Position numbers and translations under genes: made by a program | Assembly (NCBI GenBank): GCA_964610745.1 | Contig: CAZSYL010000001.1 | Span: forward strand, 1-64,000 | Length of the DNA: 64,000 nt | Reading direction: 5' to 3' | Origin: SHLQ01 sp964610745 | Lineage (GTDB): Bacteria; Actinomycetota; Acidimicrobiia; Acidimicrobiales; SHLQ01 | Notes under the pieces: generated by a model | What the model was told of the DNA's origin: nothing | Database searches by the model: none | The model's input: only the letters and a program-made list of their open reading frames with translations | Shown here: positions 1 to 8,337 of the stretch, one piece after another | Position numbering within the stretch: the first letter of the stretch is position 1 | Layout: each line of letters opens with the position of its first letter

Positions 1-9
1 AGGCTCGTC

Positions 10-1176
10 TTATCCGTTGACCAGGTTGAGGTAGGCAGAGCGGACAGCCAGGGCTTCGCGCACTTCGTTGTTGCTGTCTTCGACAAACTCGGCTCGATAG
101 TTTTCGTCTGTGACAAGCGAGACCGCGAACTGCAGACCGCTGAACGACGCCACCATGCCCGCGGTGACCAGATGAAGCGCGGACAGAATGATCCGCTCCC
201 CGCCCGCTGAGAACGACCCGAGTGTCACCGACGCCGTGTCGTCCAGTGTGGTCCATTGCAAGATCGTGTCTTCACGAACCGTGAGTACACCGAACAAGAC
301 ATAGAAGCCAAAGATCAAACCAGTAACCAACAGCACCTGTGCACTGAGGCCGACGACGAGACGCAGTGTTAGGTTTCCCCGCGCGGCTCGCCCGAGGGGT
401 ACAGCTTCGGGGCTCCCAGCAAAGTCGGTTGCGGTACAACCTTCGAGCGGGGTGCCACGCAGTTCGAGGTCCACCTCTTCCCAGTCATCAAAGAAACGCA
501 ATTCGTGAATCGCGCCAGCCATTGAACCAGCGAGAAACACGAGCCCGATGAGAGCGAGTGCGCCGACGACGATCGCGAACAGCACCAGAGGCAGGTCGTT
601 CACCACTTGCCAGATCTCCGCGTTCAGAAACAGAAACGCCGAGAACAACAACATCAGCGGCAGGACCTTGCCCAACAACTGGAGAATCTGGGTGATGTGC
701 TGCCACATAGTTTCTAGGCCCCAACGAAGCATCGCGAAGAGACCCCACGACACGACGAAATAGAGGGCGATCAGGAAAGCAATGTTGAACAGGATGACCT
801 GTACGAACTCCAGCGAGTCACGATGCCCCCCGAGCAGAGCAAGAATCGGGGGAACGAAAACGAACAGAGCGAGTTCACCAACACCGATCGTGCGGGGACG
901 AGCAAAGTTGCTGCGTCCGCGGAGTCGGTTGAGAAGCACGAAAGCGCCGACAGCGACGGCAAGTCCAAGGAGGAATGCGCCGGCCTGTTGGAAGCCGGTG
1001 AACTCATCACCAAAGGTCAAGAAGAGCTCGGCGAAGAAGACAAGACTGAGCGCACCGACCGCTCTGGTCCACACATCTTCAGATGCGGTGAAATCGTCGA
1101 TGAAGTGTGGGATGCCATTCCTGACAAACCAGTCTTCGGTGGCATCGATCAGCTCGTCGACATCTGCATCAACCAC
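10..1176 (-). CDS. Polytopic membrane protein of unknown function
   Basis: A 388-residue protein that I cannot assign to a family. A hydrophilic acidic N-terminus of about 40 residues is followed by many hydrophobic stretches (roughly residues 41-60, 65-85, 100-120, 125-150, 170-190, 195-225, 270-300 and 330-355), so it is an integral membrane protein with probably seven to nine helices. An acidic soluble loop of about 40 residues (around 230-265) follows the sixth or seventh helix. The start codon is GTG. It lies 10 bases downstream of homoserine kinase on the same strand and may be the last gene of that operon. No catalytic or transporter motif is visible. Confidence 0.75.
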   Translation of the reverse strand: MVDADVDELIDATEDWFVRNGIPHFIDDFTASEDVWTRAVGALSLVFFAELFLTFGDEFTGFQQAGAFLLGLAVAVGAFVLLNRLRGRSNFARPRTIGVGELALFVFVPPILALLGGHRDSLEFVQVILFNIAFLIALYFVVSWGLFAMLRWGLETMWQHITQILQLLGKVLPLMLLFSAFLFLNAEIWQVVNDLPLVLFAIVVGALALIGLVFLAGSMAGAIHELRFFDDWEEVDLELRGTPLEGCTATDFAGSPEAVPLGRAARGNLTLRLVVGLSAQVLLVTGLIFGFYVLFGVLTVREDTILQWTTLDDTASVTLGSFSAGGERIILSALHLVTAGMVASFSGLQFAVSLVTDENYRAEFVEDSNNEVREALAVRSAYLNLVNG

Positions 1177-1186
1177 AGTCGAGACA

Positions 1187-1990
1187 TTACTCGTAGACGG
1201 CGCCCCTCATGTCGATGTGCGAGATACTGACCTCGGCACCTTCGGGCAAAGCATCGGCAATACGTTGAGCCTGCGAGGGCTCACAAAGTGCGGCCGCTGT
1301 CGGCCCACTGCCCGACAGCCACGAGCACCACGCTCCAGCGGCCATCGCAGCCTCGATTGCATCAGCGGTGTCGGGAAGAGCTTTGAGGCGAATCTCCTGG
1401 TGGAGTCGATCCTCGGTCGCCATTTCCAACTTCTCGGAATCGCCGCTGGTCAACGCGGCGATCAGCAGCGCAGTTCGCCCCATGTTGAAGACCGCATCCT
1501 CCATCGAGACCATCGATGGGAGCTTGCCGCGTGACTCTCGTGTCCCCGAGAGCGTGTTTGGAATCCACAACACGACCGTGGCCTGCAAACCCAACTGCAC
1601 CTGCTCCACCCGATCGCCGACCGCAACGGTCACGCCTCCGAAGACCGAAGGAGCAACGTTGTCGGGGTGCCCCTCGAGGTCGGTCGCTTCGAGAAACAAC
1701 CAGCGACGACAGTCCTCGAGCGAGGTGCCCTTCTGCACTGCGGCGGCGAGGAGTCCAGCAACCCGCGCTGCTCCCGAAAAGCCGAGACCGCGAGCTGGAG
1801 GGACCGTCGAACGGATATTGAGACCACCCGTCCCGCCGAACTGGCGGAAGACCCTCATGGTGAGGTGATCCTCGCTCCCGATGCCTTCCTCGGCGAAGTC
1901 GACCTCGAGGTATCGATCGATAGCCATACCCAGGATGTCGAAGCCAGGGCCAAGGTTGGCCGAGGATGCGGGAACTCGGATCGTTGCCAT
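1187..1990 (-). CDS. thrB: Homoserine kinase (GHMP family)
   Basis: Phosphorylates L-homoserine in threonine synthesis; cytoplasmic. The N-terminus holds the ThrB signature VPASSANLGPGFDILG, and the GHMP ATP-binding loop is seen as PPARGLGFSGAARVAG around residue 90. A C-terminal Gly/Ser-rich motif (SWLSGSGPTAAAL) also fits the family. The length of 267 residues is slightly short but within range. I chose the ATG at 1990 because the family signature begins immediately after it; an in-frame extension upstream runs through the neighbouring gene. The start overlaps the TAA stop of the upstream phosphoribosyltransferase (TAATG), which implies translational coupling. Confidence 0.9.
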   Translation of the reverse strand: MATIRVPASSANLGPGFDILGMAIDRYLEVDFAEEGIGSEDHLTMRVFRQFGGTGGLNIRSTVPPARGLGFSGAARVAGLLAAAVQKGTSLEDCRRWLFLEATDLEGHPDNVAPSVFGGVTVAVGDRVEQVQLGLQATVVLWIPNTLSGTRESRGKLPSMVSMEDAVFNMGRTALLIAALTSGDSEKLEMATEDRLHQEIRLKALPDTADAIEAAMAAGAWCSWLSGSGPTAAALCEPSQAQRIADALPEGAEVSISHIDMRGAVYE

Positions 1991-2481
1991 TAGGCGTCGA
2001 CCACGCCACCGCTGACGAGCGGCGGCAATGTGGACCACGGGAACTCGATCCATTGATCGGTCCGCTTCCACACGTACTCGCATTTGATGAGCGAGTGTGA
2101 CTTCTCATAGAGACAGGCCGATCGCACGTCACCAACGACATCGGCACAGAAATCGTGCACGTGGCGCAGCGTGTGGCCAGTGTCGGCAACGTCGTCGGTG
2201 ATAAGCACCTTCGAGTCGGTGAGATCGAACTTGTCGAGGTAGGGCGGAAGAGTTGTTGGCACATCGAGGCGCTCGTCGACACCGGTGTAGAACTCGACGT
2301 TCATCACATAGAGGTTCTTCACCGCAAGGGCGTATCCCAAGGAACCAGCGACAAAAAGACCTCCTCGTGCAATCGCTAGGATGATGTCTGGACGGTAGCC
2401 GTCGTCGGCGACCAGGGCAGCTAGTTCTCGTGCGGCAACCCCGTAGGTTTCCCAGTCGAGATACTCTCGTTCGTCTGTCAT
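1990..2481 (-). CDS. Phosphoribosyltransferase (HGPRT/XGPRT-like)
   Basis: A type I phosphoribosyltransferase of about 163 residues. The PRPP-binding loop is clear as VLITDDVADTGHTL in the second half, and an N-terminal beta-strand/loop IILAIARGGLFVAG gives the usual pyrophosphate loop. The family transfers phosphoribosyl groups to purine bases (hypoxanthine, guanine or xanthine); the exact base cannot be read from the sequence. A GTG or ATG four codons upstream (2493) is an alternative start. The gene is coupled to thrB by a one-base overlap, an unexpected metabolic pairing. Confidence 0.85.
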   Translation of the reverse strand: MTDEREYLDWETYGVAARELAALVADDGYRPDIILAIARGGLFVAGSLGYALAVKNLYVMNVEFYTGVDERLDVPTTLPPYLDKFDLTDSKVLITDDVADTGHTLRHVHDFCADVVGDVRSACLYEKSHSLIKCEYVWKRTDQWIEFPWSTLPPLVSGGVVDA

Positions 2482-2505
2482 GGGCACGACCATAGCGAGG
2501 TGAGG

Positions 2506-4077
2506 TCAGTAGGTCCCAGCCAGCCACCACCTCCCTTCCTGAACAAACGCAAGAACGGCCTCACCATCTTCATCTACGAGCTGGAATCGTGCCCGCCGAC
2601 GGGCGCGTTCGGGGTCCCACCAACGCTCATCGAGCAACCATGGGCCCGCCCAGGCAACCACCGAGCGCCACTCGCCCCCCGGTCGACGAATCCGGGCTGG
2701 TGCTGCCGAAATATCGCCACGTCCAGAGACCGCAACAACCGTTCCGTCTTCATCGGCTACGTCGATTTCGGTGTGGGCAAAAAGTTCGACCGGCGAGGGC
2801 GCCGGCAGCTGACCAGGCCATGGTTGGCCAGTGCTAACCGTCCGCCAGCGTTCAGCGAGATCGACCGTACCCGCTGGTAGAAGCTGTATTTGATCGCTTG
2901 GTTCTCGGCCACCCTTCCACTGAGCGACCTGCACGTTCTCGGCTCCAACAAGGGCTTCCAGGCGCGCAACGGCTCGACCAGCGCGCTGGTCTGCTTCGGT
3001 CTCCCCTCCCCAAAAACCAAGTTGTCGGCCGCTAGCGGGCACGAGGTCCTCGGGCCGCAGTGTGAGTAAACTCAACCCCCCGGTTGGTCGAACGGTGGGC
3101 GAAGCATTCAACCACCCATCGAGTTGCCAACGGACCCGATCGGTCATTGCCGAAACCGATAATGCTCCCTCGTGGCGCCAGTGCCGAGCGTAGGTCTCGC
3201 CGTGTTCGCTCTCGGCTTCGATAACAACCCGGGTACAGCCCGCCCCACGACGAGCGAGTTTGGATTCGAGTTCGAGTGCCAGCTGGCGAGCAGCAAAAGC
3301 CGCCTGGTCGATTCGTTCGATCGGAGGTTCAAGGACCAACGACACCGCCATCTCTGGAGGCGGGTCGGTCACGTCGGCAAGACGCTCGTCGAGGCCTGAT
3401 GCTCGCCGATGCGCAGCTAATCCTTCTCGGGAAAAGCGCCCGAGCACATCCTTGGAACTCAGCGCAGCGAACTCACCAAGGGTCCGAATGCCAAGGCGCC
3501 ACAGGATGGCGGTCAGGTCGGGTTGTTCGAGGGTGGTGATGGGAAGTTCGGACAGAAATTCTGGGCTGCGTCCACTCTCAACAATGTGCGCCGGCCGGGT
3601 GCCTCCGGTCGTATCTGCACGCATCCGGGCAGCGAGCCGAGCTGTGAACACACCATCGGCGATTCCAATGTGGCATGAGGTTCGCCCATCGAGAACCTCG
3701 CCAATGGCGTTGGCCATCTTGTCCGCCAACGATGCATCTCCACCGAAATACCGTGAAGGCCCCCGGACAGGAAAAATAGCTGTGCCCGGTTGGATAATCT
3801 CGACCCGGGGCGTGAAGACCTCGATCGCTGCAGCGATCGCTTCAAACGACCGAGCTTCACCTGCTAGATCACGCTCGCCAATATCGAGCTCAGGACATCG
3901 GCTCTGAGCTTCACGTCGACGCAACCCGCGCACAACCCCGACAGACCGGGCTGCTTGCGACGAGGCCACGACCCGATTCGCATGCAGAATTGCCCCCGGT
4001 TCGTCGGGAGCGATTCCGGCTGCAACAACCGGCCAGTCCGGACACCAGACCGCCAGAATCCGTGGCGGTTGGGTCAC
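2506..4077 (-). CDS. imuB: ImuB-like inactive Y-family DNA polymerase
   Basis: A 523-residue Y-family polymerase homologue of the ImuB type, part of the ImuA-ImuB-DnaE2 mutasome for damage-induced mutagenesis. The N-terminus (RILAVWCPDWPVVAAG) matches the Y-family first strand but lacks the double-acid DxD pattern. The region that should carry the second catalytic acids (IFPVRGPSRYFGGD) also lacks the SxDE motif, as expected for the non-catalytic scaffold ImuB. A helix-hairpin-helix region follows (LWRLGIRTLGEFAAL), then little-finger and C-terminal domains. The GTG start overlaps the imuA stop (GTGA). A dnaE2 gene is not in this window. Confidence 0.88.
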   Translation of the reverse strand: MTQPPRILAVWCPDWPVVAAGIAPDEPGAILHANRVVASSQAARSVGVVRGLRRREAQSRCPELDIGERDLAGEARSFEAIAAAIEVFTPRVEIIQPGTAIFPVRGPSRYFGGDASLADKMANAIGEVLDGRTSCHIGIADGVFTARLAARMRADTTGGTRPAHIVESGRSPEFLSELPITTLEQPDLTAILWRLGIRTLGEFAALSSKDVLGRFSREGLAAHRRASGLDERLADVTDPPPEMAVSLVLEPPIERIDQAAFAARQLALELESKLARRGAGCTRVVIEAESEHGETYARHWRHEGALSVSAMTDRVRWQLDGWLNASPTVRPTGGLSLLTLRPEDLVPASGRQLGFWGGETEADQRAGRAVARLEALVGAENVQVAQWKGGREPSDQIQLLPAGTVDLAERWRTVSTGQPWPGQLPAPSPVELFAHTEIDVADEDGTVVAVSGRGDISAAPARIRRPGGEWRSVVAWAGPWLLDERWWDPERARRRARFQLVDEDGEAVLAFVQEGRWWLAGTY

Positions 4078-4826
4078 TCGACAGCTGCCAGTCGAGGGGG
4101 CGACGGCGAAACTTGATCTGCTGACGGGGTGGATTCGATTCGTCGCAACAATCCATCATGTCCTGGAAGCTCAAAACCCGAGCGACGCCCTTGGCCAGGT
4201 GCCCGCCTCCCCGACACCGAGACATGCATGCTCCGTGCCCGGAGATGACCATGACCACGACCCAATCCTTCCCAGGCAATAGGAGCGACAGTAAACGAGA
4301 GGTCGTATTGCAATTGACCGTCCGACCCAGAGCGACGCCCAGATCGACCAGGTCGCGTCGCTGCAACGGGCGCCAGCTCCATCAACACCGTTCCCCGCTC
4401 CCGACACCGCGAAGCTATCTGCCGGTAATCGCTTGGACGAATCCGATGCTGAGGGGTCCCAAAGAGCACGACATCGACCGCGCCGATGAGGGCACCGATG
4501 GTCGAAAGCCACACCTCGGGTGTGACGTGTTGGACTACGAGCACACGCTCGATTGCAACCCCAACTTCTGATGCTGCTGTCAACGAGATGCCGTCGACGT
4601 TGACCGCAGCCACCCACCGTCCAGCGGTGGTGATCTCGCTTAGAAGCGCCCAGGCCAACGCACGCGAGGATGCACTCCCATCCACTCGCGTTACCCATCC
4701 TTGCTGCAAACCGCCACCGGGGAGCAACGAGTGAAAGACTTCAGGCACGGGAAGTATCTGCTCCCCAGCAAGTAGGACCGGAGCAATACGACGTGCCTGC
4801 TCGGTGAGCTCTGCAGGGAAGGCCAT
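4074..4826 (-). CDS. imuA: ImuA-like protein (RecA/SulA-related mutasome component)
   Basis: About 250 residues, cotranscribed with and overlapping imuB. The order and the RecA-fold-like character (hydrophobic strands WVAAVNVDGISL, VDVVLFGTPQ, GTVLMELAPV) fit ImuA, the partner that couples ImuB and DnaE2 to RecA in SOS mutagenesis. No intact Walker A motif is seen. I chose the ATG at 4826 rather than the GTG at 4844, because 4844 lies inside the LexA operator. Transcription would start within or just upstream of the operator, leaving a very short leader. Identification rests mainly on context with ImuB and on the operator. Confidence 0.75.
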   Translation of the reverse strand: MAFPAELTEQARRIAPVLLAGEQILPVPEVFHSLLPGGGLQQGWVTRVDGSASSRALAWALLSEITTAGRWVAAVNVDGISLTAASEVGVAIERVLVVQHVTPEVWLSTIGALIGAVDVVLFGTPQHRIRPSDYRQIASRCRERGTVLMELAPVAATRPGRSGRRSGSDGQLQYDLSFTVAPIAWEGLGRGHGHLRARSMHVSVSGRRAPGQGRRSGFELPGHDGLLRRIESTPSADQVSPSPPRLAAVE

Positions 4827-4837
4827 TCCTCCAGTAT

Positions 4838-4851
4838 CGAACACTTGTTCG
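4838..4851. promoter_or_regulatory. LexA (SOS) box of imuAB
   Basis: CGAACACTTGTTCG is a perfect match to the Bacillus/actinobacterial SOS operator CGAAC-N4-GTTCG. It lies 11 bases upstream of the imuA ATG, in the 156-base region that separates imuA from the divergent small helical-protein gene. It predicts LexA repression of imuA-imuB. Confidence 0.85.
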
Positions 4852-4982
4852 CACTTTGCAAGATTAGGCCCCAGCGGGTTTGCCCCACCTTGCGATAGTC
4901 CGCTTTGTTATGTTTCAATATATTTCAGTGCTTGTGCATCTATTTAAATGTGCACCCTGCTACTGATACAGGACAGACCCCG

Positions 4983-5402
4983 ATGCCCGAAACCTCCAAC
5001 ATCGATACCGTCGAGCTCGACCTCCACTACCGACGACAGGCGCTCAACCGCGCCAACGATCAGGTCACCGAATTTTCTGAGGACGCAGCTCGGATGCGTC
5101 AACTGTCCGCCGCTCTCATTTATGAAGTCCAACCGTTGCGTACATCCTTCACCAGGTTGCGAGCCCTACACATCGCTCAGACGTGGCAAGGACAGGCCGC
5201 TACGGCCAGCCGCGGTCGTCTCGATGCTCTCGAAGCACGTCAGACCAGTGCAATCCGACAGATCGATCATCTGATAGATGACCTCGACACCCAGGCTCGT
5301 GCGCTCGATCATCAGCGAATAGCCGCATTGGCCGAAGTACGGACTCTGGAGTGGCAGATCGACGAGCTCGAATCGCTTCGCATCGCCCTGTTTCATGAGT
5401 AG
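4983..5402 (+). CDS. Small helical coiled-coil protein with a WxG motif
   Basis: About 139 residues, almost entirely helical by composition (rich in Ala, Leu, Arg, Gln, Glu), with no signal peptide or membrane segment. A WQGQAA motif at mid-protein followed by a second helix resembles the helix-turn-helix hairpin of WXG100-type proteins, but the protein is longer than a classical WXG100 and no ESX gene is nearby. The ATG chosen follows an upstream in-frame ATG (4905) whose extra 26 residues look unstructured. The next gene encodes a secreted murein hydrolase with a coiled coil, so a joint cell-envelope role is possible but unproven. Confidence 0.65.
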   Translation: MPETSNIDTVELDLHYRRQALNRANDQVTEFSEDAARMRQLSAALIYEVQPLRTSFTRLRALHIAQTWQGQAATASRGRLDALEARQTSAIRQIDHLIDDLDTQARALDHQRIAALAEVRTLEWQIDELESLRIALFHE

Positions 5403-5463
5403 GCCAAAAGACCTATAAAAGTTTGATCGTCGGCTTCATTTATTTCGAAGAGGTGCCGACGAC

Positions 5464-7336
5464 ATGCAAATGCAATCTTCGTTCGCGCATCGTCGCGCCC
5501 TTCCCACGCTGGCGGTGGCGTACATGCTCATCCTTGGACTCCTGGCGCCGAGTACTGCGGCCGGGCAGACCGAACCCGAGGACTTGATTGGTTTTGAGCT
5601 TCCACAGAACCCGTTCGTCGACGACATCTGGGTCGACCCAGCCACTCGTTTCAACCTCGACCTAGAAAACCTCGAGCCTGCTCCTGACTTTGACTTCGCC
5701 ACACTTCAGGGCAGCCGAGTCTTTGCCGCAGGAGTCGAACTTCAGGAGGTTGAGGACGATCCACTCGCCGAGCTCGGCGACCGTCACATCCGTTCTCTCC
5801 AGGTCATCGACACCCTCAACCGCGACATCACCTCGGTCCGGGCCCAGATCACCGAGCTCGAACCAGAAATCGACACGCTCGTGACCGAAATACGCATCGA
5901 GGAAGAGAACGAAGAACGCCTCGCTGACGAGGTGTTTGTTCGTGAGCAGGCCATCGCCGAATTCGCGATCCGTGCATTTATCGGCGAGGAGCAAGTCGAC
6001 GTCGTGCTCCATGAACCCGACACCGAGTTCGGCGAAAACCGTGTCGTCACCGATGAGGTCCTCGACGATCACCGCCTCCAGATCGCCGAACGAGAAGCCG
6101 AGATCGCCCGACGCGAGAATCGACGGGCCGGACTCGAGATCGACCTCGACGAACTTCGCGACCAGCTTCGAAGGCTTCGCGGCCAACGCAGCGAACTTTC
6201 CGACTCGCTGGAGCAGGCCGAGACCCTCGCAGAGCAAACCGCCGACAGCTACGAACTCGCCGTGCACGCTCGCCTACCAGAGTTCGTCGCAGGAACCGAT
6301 ATCCCATTGGTTGCGCTGAACGCCTACGTCATCGCTGCTCGCACCCTCGAGACCGAGGCTCCGCAGTGCCAGATCCACTGGTCGATGCTCGCTGGCATTG
6401 GGCGTATCGAGAGCATTCACGGGTACTTCGGGGACTCAACCCTCGACATAAACGGCCACACGACCGAAGACATCCATGGCCTGCCTCTCGATGGACGCAT
6501 TCTCTCCGGCGCCGAATACGTGACTGGAGGAGCGCAGGCTCCAGCGGCCACCGGTCGCACCGAGTCGACCGAAGTTACCCCAGTACCTGCAGCCGAACCA
6601 GCACCCGCTCCTGCTCCTGCTNNNNNNNNNNNNNNNNNNNNNNNNNNNNNNNNNNNNNNNNNNNNNNNNNNNNNNNNNNNNNNNNNNNNNNNNNNNNNNN
6701 NNNNNNNNNNNNNNNNNNNNNGCTGAACCAACAGCCACTCCAGCACCAGCCGGTGATGCAGCTCCTGGCGATACAGCCACTGCTGGGAACGAGACCGCTG
6801 GTGACGCCACGACCCCTGCACCAGCAGCGCCGGCGCCGGTTGTGAAACGACTAGCCCTAATCCTCGACACCGACGACGGCGTACTCGACGGCGACACCAC
6901 CTACGACCGCGCTGTTGGCCCTATGCAGTTCATCCCGAGCACCTGGAGGCTCTTTGACGCCGACGGCAACGGTGATGAGCAAACCGATCCTCAGAACATC
7001 TATGACGCTGCGTTGGCGGCCGCCCGCTACCTCTGCGCATCAACACCAACAATGGCCACACCGGCCGGCGAACAACAGGCGTACTTCGCCTACAACCACG
7101 ACCTCGACTATTCGAACAACGTCACTCAGGCTGGTCGCGGCTATCGGAGCCTGCTCACCATCGAAGCCCCCGAGATCGACGCCCTCGAGATCGAAGGAGG
7201 ATCCGAGCGCTACTACCTCGGCATCCTCGAAGGGTCACAGGCTGACGAACTGGTCGAAGAAGACTTTGACGAGATCCTGATCGACCTCGATCAGCTGGCC
7301 GAATACCTCGACTCGCTCGACATCCCTACCTGGTAG
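5464..7336 (+). CDS. Secreted coiled-coil MltB-type lytic transglycosylase, interrupted by an assembly gap
   Basis: Cleaves peptidoglycan glycan strands outside the membrane. A signal peptide occupies residues 1-36 (cleavage near ASA/AAG). Residues about 95-275 form a long acidic/basic coiled coil. The catalytic domain begins at HWSMLAGIGRIESIHG, with Glu316 as the expected catalytic acid. After the gap it resumes with YDRAVGPMQFIPSTW and then a helical tail. Between the two halves lies an Ala/Pro/Thr-rich linker in which 100 N were placed. The reading frames on the two sides differ by one in the given numbering, but the N run has arbitrary length, so I treat this as one gene and not a frameshift. 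Confidence 0.8.
6622..6721. other. Scaffold gap (100 N)
   Basis: Exactly 100 N, so the true length is unknown. Both flanks encode Ala-Pro repeats (APAPAPA before; PTATPAPAGD after), a low-complexity sequence likely to have broken the assembly. Confidence 0.95.
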
Positions 7337-7358
7337 CTCACCTCGTACGATCACACGG

Positions 7359-8000
7359 GTGAACACCACGCCCACCAACGACGACAAACCCGAAGTCGGC
7401 GTCGGCCCTCATCCCCTTCCCTGGCCCGAGGGCGATCACTTCGACCTCGAGCTCCTCGCCGAGGGCGATCGCCGCAACGTGGTTGACCGGTACCGCTATT
7501 GGACTCGCGAGGCAATCGTTGCGGACCTCGACGAAACCCGCACTCCGATGCATGTCGCGATCGAGAACTGGGAGCACGATTTCAACATCGGAACCGTCGT
7601 ACGCAATGCGAACGCCTTCAATACCGCTGGCGTGCACATCATTGGGAAGCGGCGTTGGAACCGCCGCGGGGCAATGGTGACCGACCGATACCACCACGTG
7701 CATCACCATCCCACGGTCGACGAGTTCGTCGCCTGGGCCGAGGACGAGCAGTTAGCGATCATCGGCATCGACAACCTCCCGGGCTCAGTCGCGCTCGAAC
7801 ACACCGCTCTTCCGGAGAGATGTGTGCTCGTGTTTGGCCAAGAAGGCCCGGGATTGTCCGAGGCAGTTCGTCAACACAGCCAGCTCGTCTGCTCAATCGC
7901 ACAGTTCGGATCGACCCGTTCAATCAACGCTGGTGTGGCCTCGGGAATTGCAATGCACACCTGGATGATCCAGCACCGACTAGACCAAATCGACAAATAA
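7359..8000 (+). CDS. SpoU (TrmH) family RNA 2'-O-methyltransferase
   Basis: A SPOUT-fold methyltransferase of 213 residues that should methylate a ribose 2'-O in tRNA or rRNA using S-adenosylmethionine. All three SpoU motifs are visible in order: NIGTVVRNANAF (motif 1, with the catalytic Arg), VLVFGQEGPGLS (motif 2) and STRSINAGVASGIAMHTW (motif 3, the knot). The N-terminal 60 residues are not part of the catalytic core, and the GTG start is the furthest upstream one that does not overlap the previous gene. The RNA substrate cannot be told from sequence. Confidence 0.88.
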   Translation: MNTTPTNDDKPEVGVGPHPLPWPEGDHFDLELLAEGDRRNVVDRYRYWTREAIVADLDETRTPMHVAIENWEHDFNIGTVVRNANAFNTAGVHIIGKRRWNRRGAMVTDRYHHVHHHPTVDEFVAWAEDEQLAIIGIDNLPGSVALEHTALPERCVLVFGQEGPGLSEAVRQHSQLVCSIAQFGSTRSINAGVASGIAMHTWMIQHRLDQIDK

Positions 8001-8011
8001 AAGGGAAAAGG

Positions 8012-8254
8012 GGGGTCTGACCCCAATACCGCCAAAGGGGTCGTACCCCAATACCGCGAAAGGGGTCNNNNNNNNNNNNNNNNNNNNNNNNNNNNNNNNN
8101 NNNNNNNNNNNNNNNNNNNNNNNNNNNNNNNNNNNNNNNNNNNNNNNNNNNNNNNNNNNNNNNNNNNGGGTCTGACCCCAATACCGCCAAAGGGGTCGTA
8201 CCCCAATACCGCGAAAGGGGTCGTACCCCAATACCGCCAAAGGGGTCTGACCCC
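8012..8254. repeat. Tandem array of 25-bp units built on GGGGTC palindromes
   Basis: Units alternate a 13-bp palindrome (GGGGTCTGACCCC or GGGGTCGTACCCC) with a 12-bp spacer (AATACCGCCAAA or AATACCGCGAAA). Two palindromes plus part of a third are visible before the N gap and four after it, and the copy number inside the gap is unknown. The array sits between two convergent genes. No protein-coding potential is likely: the unit length is not a multiple of three and the open frames through it are artefacts. A further lone copy of the palindrome lies at 29521. Confidence 0.9.
8068..8167. other. Scaffold gap (100 N) inside the tandem repeat array
   Basis: Exactly 100 N with the same 25-bp repeat on both sides, so the assembler collapsed or failed at the array; true length unknown. 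Confidence 0.95.
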
Positions 8255-8275
8255 TTTTTCGAAAAAGGGGTCAGA
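8246..8275. terminator. Perfect 30-bp palindrome ending the repeat array
   Basis: TCTGACCCCTTTTTC is followed directly by its exact reverse complement. A run of T/A in the middle and GC-rich arms give a strong hairpin that reads the same on both strands. It lies between the convergent SpoU methyltransferase and NifU-N genes, so it could act as a bidirectional terminator or as the end module of the repeat family. Confidence 0.6.
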
Positions 8276-8337
8276 GCAGGTTACGTTTCGTAACGATTGC
8301 GAGTCGAGTTGTGGCGCCGCGGACCGAACCGCCAGGC

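Noticed and set aside
782..1534. A 250-residue open frame on the plus strand opposite the first membrane protein and thrB
   Set aside because: It lies antisense to two genes with clear coding character and has a low-complexity Ser/Arg/Thr-rich product, typical of the wobble-phase shadow in GC-rich DNA.
1362..2282. A 306-residue minus-strand frame overlapping thrB and the phosphoribosyltransferase
   Set aside because: Same strand but another frame; the product is Ser/Arg-rich without any domain, while both overlapped genes have family motifs.
6622..6842. A true frameshift or pseudogene in the murein hydrolase
   Set aside because: The frame change occurs across a 100-N placeholder of arbitrary length, and both sides are intact with matching Ala/Pro linker and complementary halves of the catalytic domain.
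7871..8240. Open frames through the 25-bp repeats with a repeated Trp/Tyr/Gly-rich product
   Set aside because: The unit length is not a multiple of three, so the frames cycle artificially; they run through N and have no ribosome site.
8012..8254. CRISPR array
   Set aside because: The intervals between palindromes are nearly identical 12-mers, not unique spacers, and no cas gene is near.
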